Shown here: positions 5,134 to 5,516 of the stretch, in pieces
Layout: each line of letters begins with the position of its first letter
Position numbering within the stretch: the first letter of the stretch is position 1
Origin: Bacteriovoracaceae bacterium UBA4097
GTDB lineage: Bacteria > Bdellovibrionota > Bacteriovoracia > Bacteriovoracales > Bacteriovoracaceae
Direction of reading: 5' to 3'
NCBI GenBank assembly: GCA_002381765.1
Contig: DFXX01000021.1
Coordinates: forward strand, 1-5,516
DNA: 5,516 nucleotides
Translations under genes and position numbers: made by a program
The notes under the pieces: generated by a model
What the model was told of the DNA's origin: nothing
The model's database searches: none
What the model saw: only the letters and a program-made list of their open reading frames with translations

Positions 5134-5516
5134 ATGAAAATCTCCAGATACTTTGAGTTTATGCCGGAATTGGGAAAGCGTGTCTTTATTGCGGATGGTG
5201 CCAAGATCATTGGTCGCGCCCATCTAGCTGACCACGTTAATATCTGGTTTAACACTGTGATTCGTGCGGATGTGAATTTCGTAAAAATTGGACAGAACAC
5301 AAATATCCAAGATCTCTGTATGCTTCATGTAACCGAAGAGAACGCACTCACCATAGGAGAAAATACTTCTCTGGGTCATAGTGTAGTGCTGCATGGATGC
5401 AAGATAGGAAAGGGTTGTCTTATTGGAATGGGAGCTATTATTCTGGATGGAGCTGAGATAGGTGATAACTCTCTGGTGGCCGCGGGCTCCCTGGTCACTC
5501 CCGGTAAAAAATTTCC
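5134..5516 (+). CDS. Gamma-class carbonic anhydrase-like protein (YrdA/CamH group), 3' end outside window
   Basis: 127 complete codons plus two bases are present, and the frame is open to the window edge. The protein is a left-handed beta-helix of hexapeptide repeats (for example ITIGENTSLG-like turns), normally a trimer with metal between subunits. The three metal-binding histidines are H65 (MLHV), H82 (GHS) and H87 (LHG), with the 17- and 5-residue spacing of the short CamH/YrdA type. R44-A-D46 and Q59-D60 (NIQD) match the structural Arg/Asp and active-site Gln/Asp. RAD replaces the more usual RGD. It lacks the acidic loop of archaeal Cam, and Val follows D46 where Cam has Glu; most bacterial relatives share this, so bicarbonate chemistry is plausible but unproven. 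Family members run about 170-185 residues, so roughly 45-60 residues are missing. No signal peptide. It has its own promoter and ribosome binding site. Confidence 0.9.
   Translation, partial: MKISRYFEFMPELGKRVFIADGAKIIGRAHLADHVNIWFNTVIRADVNFVKIGQNTNIQDLCMLHVTEENALTIGENTSLGHSVVLHGCKIGKGCLIGMGAIILDGAEIGDNSLVAAGSLVTPGKKF

Noticed and set aside
5097..5300. A minus-strand open frame over the start of the carbonic anhydrase-like gene
   Set aside because: Antisense shadow of a gene with strong hexapeptide and histidine motifs.
1..5516. tRNA, rRNA, CRISPR, insertion sequence, defence or phage system
   Set aside because: No cloverleaf, spaced repeats, transposase, integrase or effector motifs are visible; all of the window is explained by seven ordinary genes.

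Overview
The window is a compact, wholly protein-coding stretch of a Gram-negative chromosome. The pointers are a lipoprotein signal peptide, a proteobacterial-type SrkA kinase and a YceF-type Maf protein. Base composition is moderate, genes abut or overlap, and several starts lack a Shine-Dalgarno sequence. A PilZ protein and this gene style would suit a Bdellovibrio/Bacteriovorax-like or other deltaproteobacterial-grade bacterium, but that placement is a guess. I see no RNA genes, CRISPR arrays, insertion sequences or phage genes.

Layout. (1) Positions 28-813, plus strand: a PilZ-domain protein, a probable cyclic-di-GMP effector, whose start may be leaderless. (2) Positions 810-5066, minus strand, read right to left: a five-gene block comprising a ROK-family sugar kinase (probable glucokinase), a 99-residue orphan protein with a CxxC motif, a Maf/YceF-type nucleotide pyrophosphatase, a PhoD-like metallophosphatase lipoprotein with a strongly basic C-terminal tail, and an SrkA/YihE-type stress-response kinase. 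The first four genes overlap by 1, 22 and 4 nt, so they are almost certainly one operon. srkA follows after a 66-nt gap and has its own ribosome binding site. (3) Positions 5134-5516, plus strand: the first 127 codons of a gamma-class carbonic anhydrase-like protein, cut by the window end and divergent from the ROK gene across 67 nt.

The PilZ gene and srkA converge and share the bases of their stop codons (CTAA at 810-813), so no terminator fits between them. The minus-strand block joins sugar phosphorylation, nucleotide house-cleaning, surface or periplasmic phosphate-ester hydrolysis and a stress kinase. This is a plausible housekeeping/stress set, but no shared pathway can be proved from sequence. 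I found no convincing new multi-gene system. The points most worth a second look are the arginine-rich tail on the PhoD-like lipoprotein, the small orphan locked between two enzymes by overlapping starts, the Cys-to-His change in the ROK zinc motif, and a possible degenerate first PilZ-like domain. There is no gene-free stretch longer than 300 bases; the longest gaps are 67 and 66 nt.
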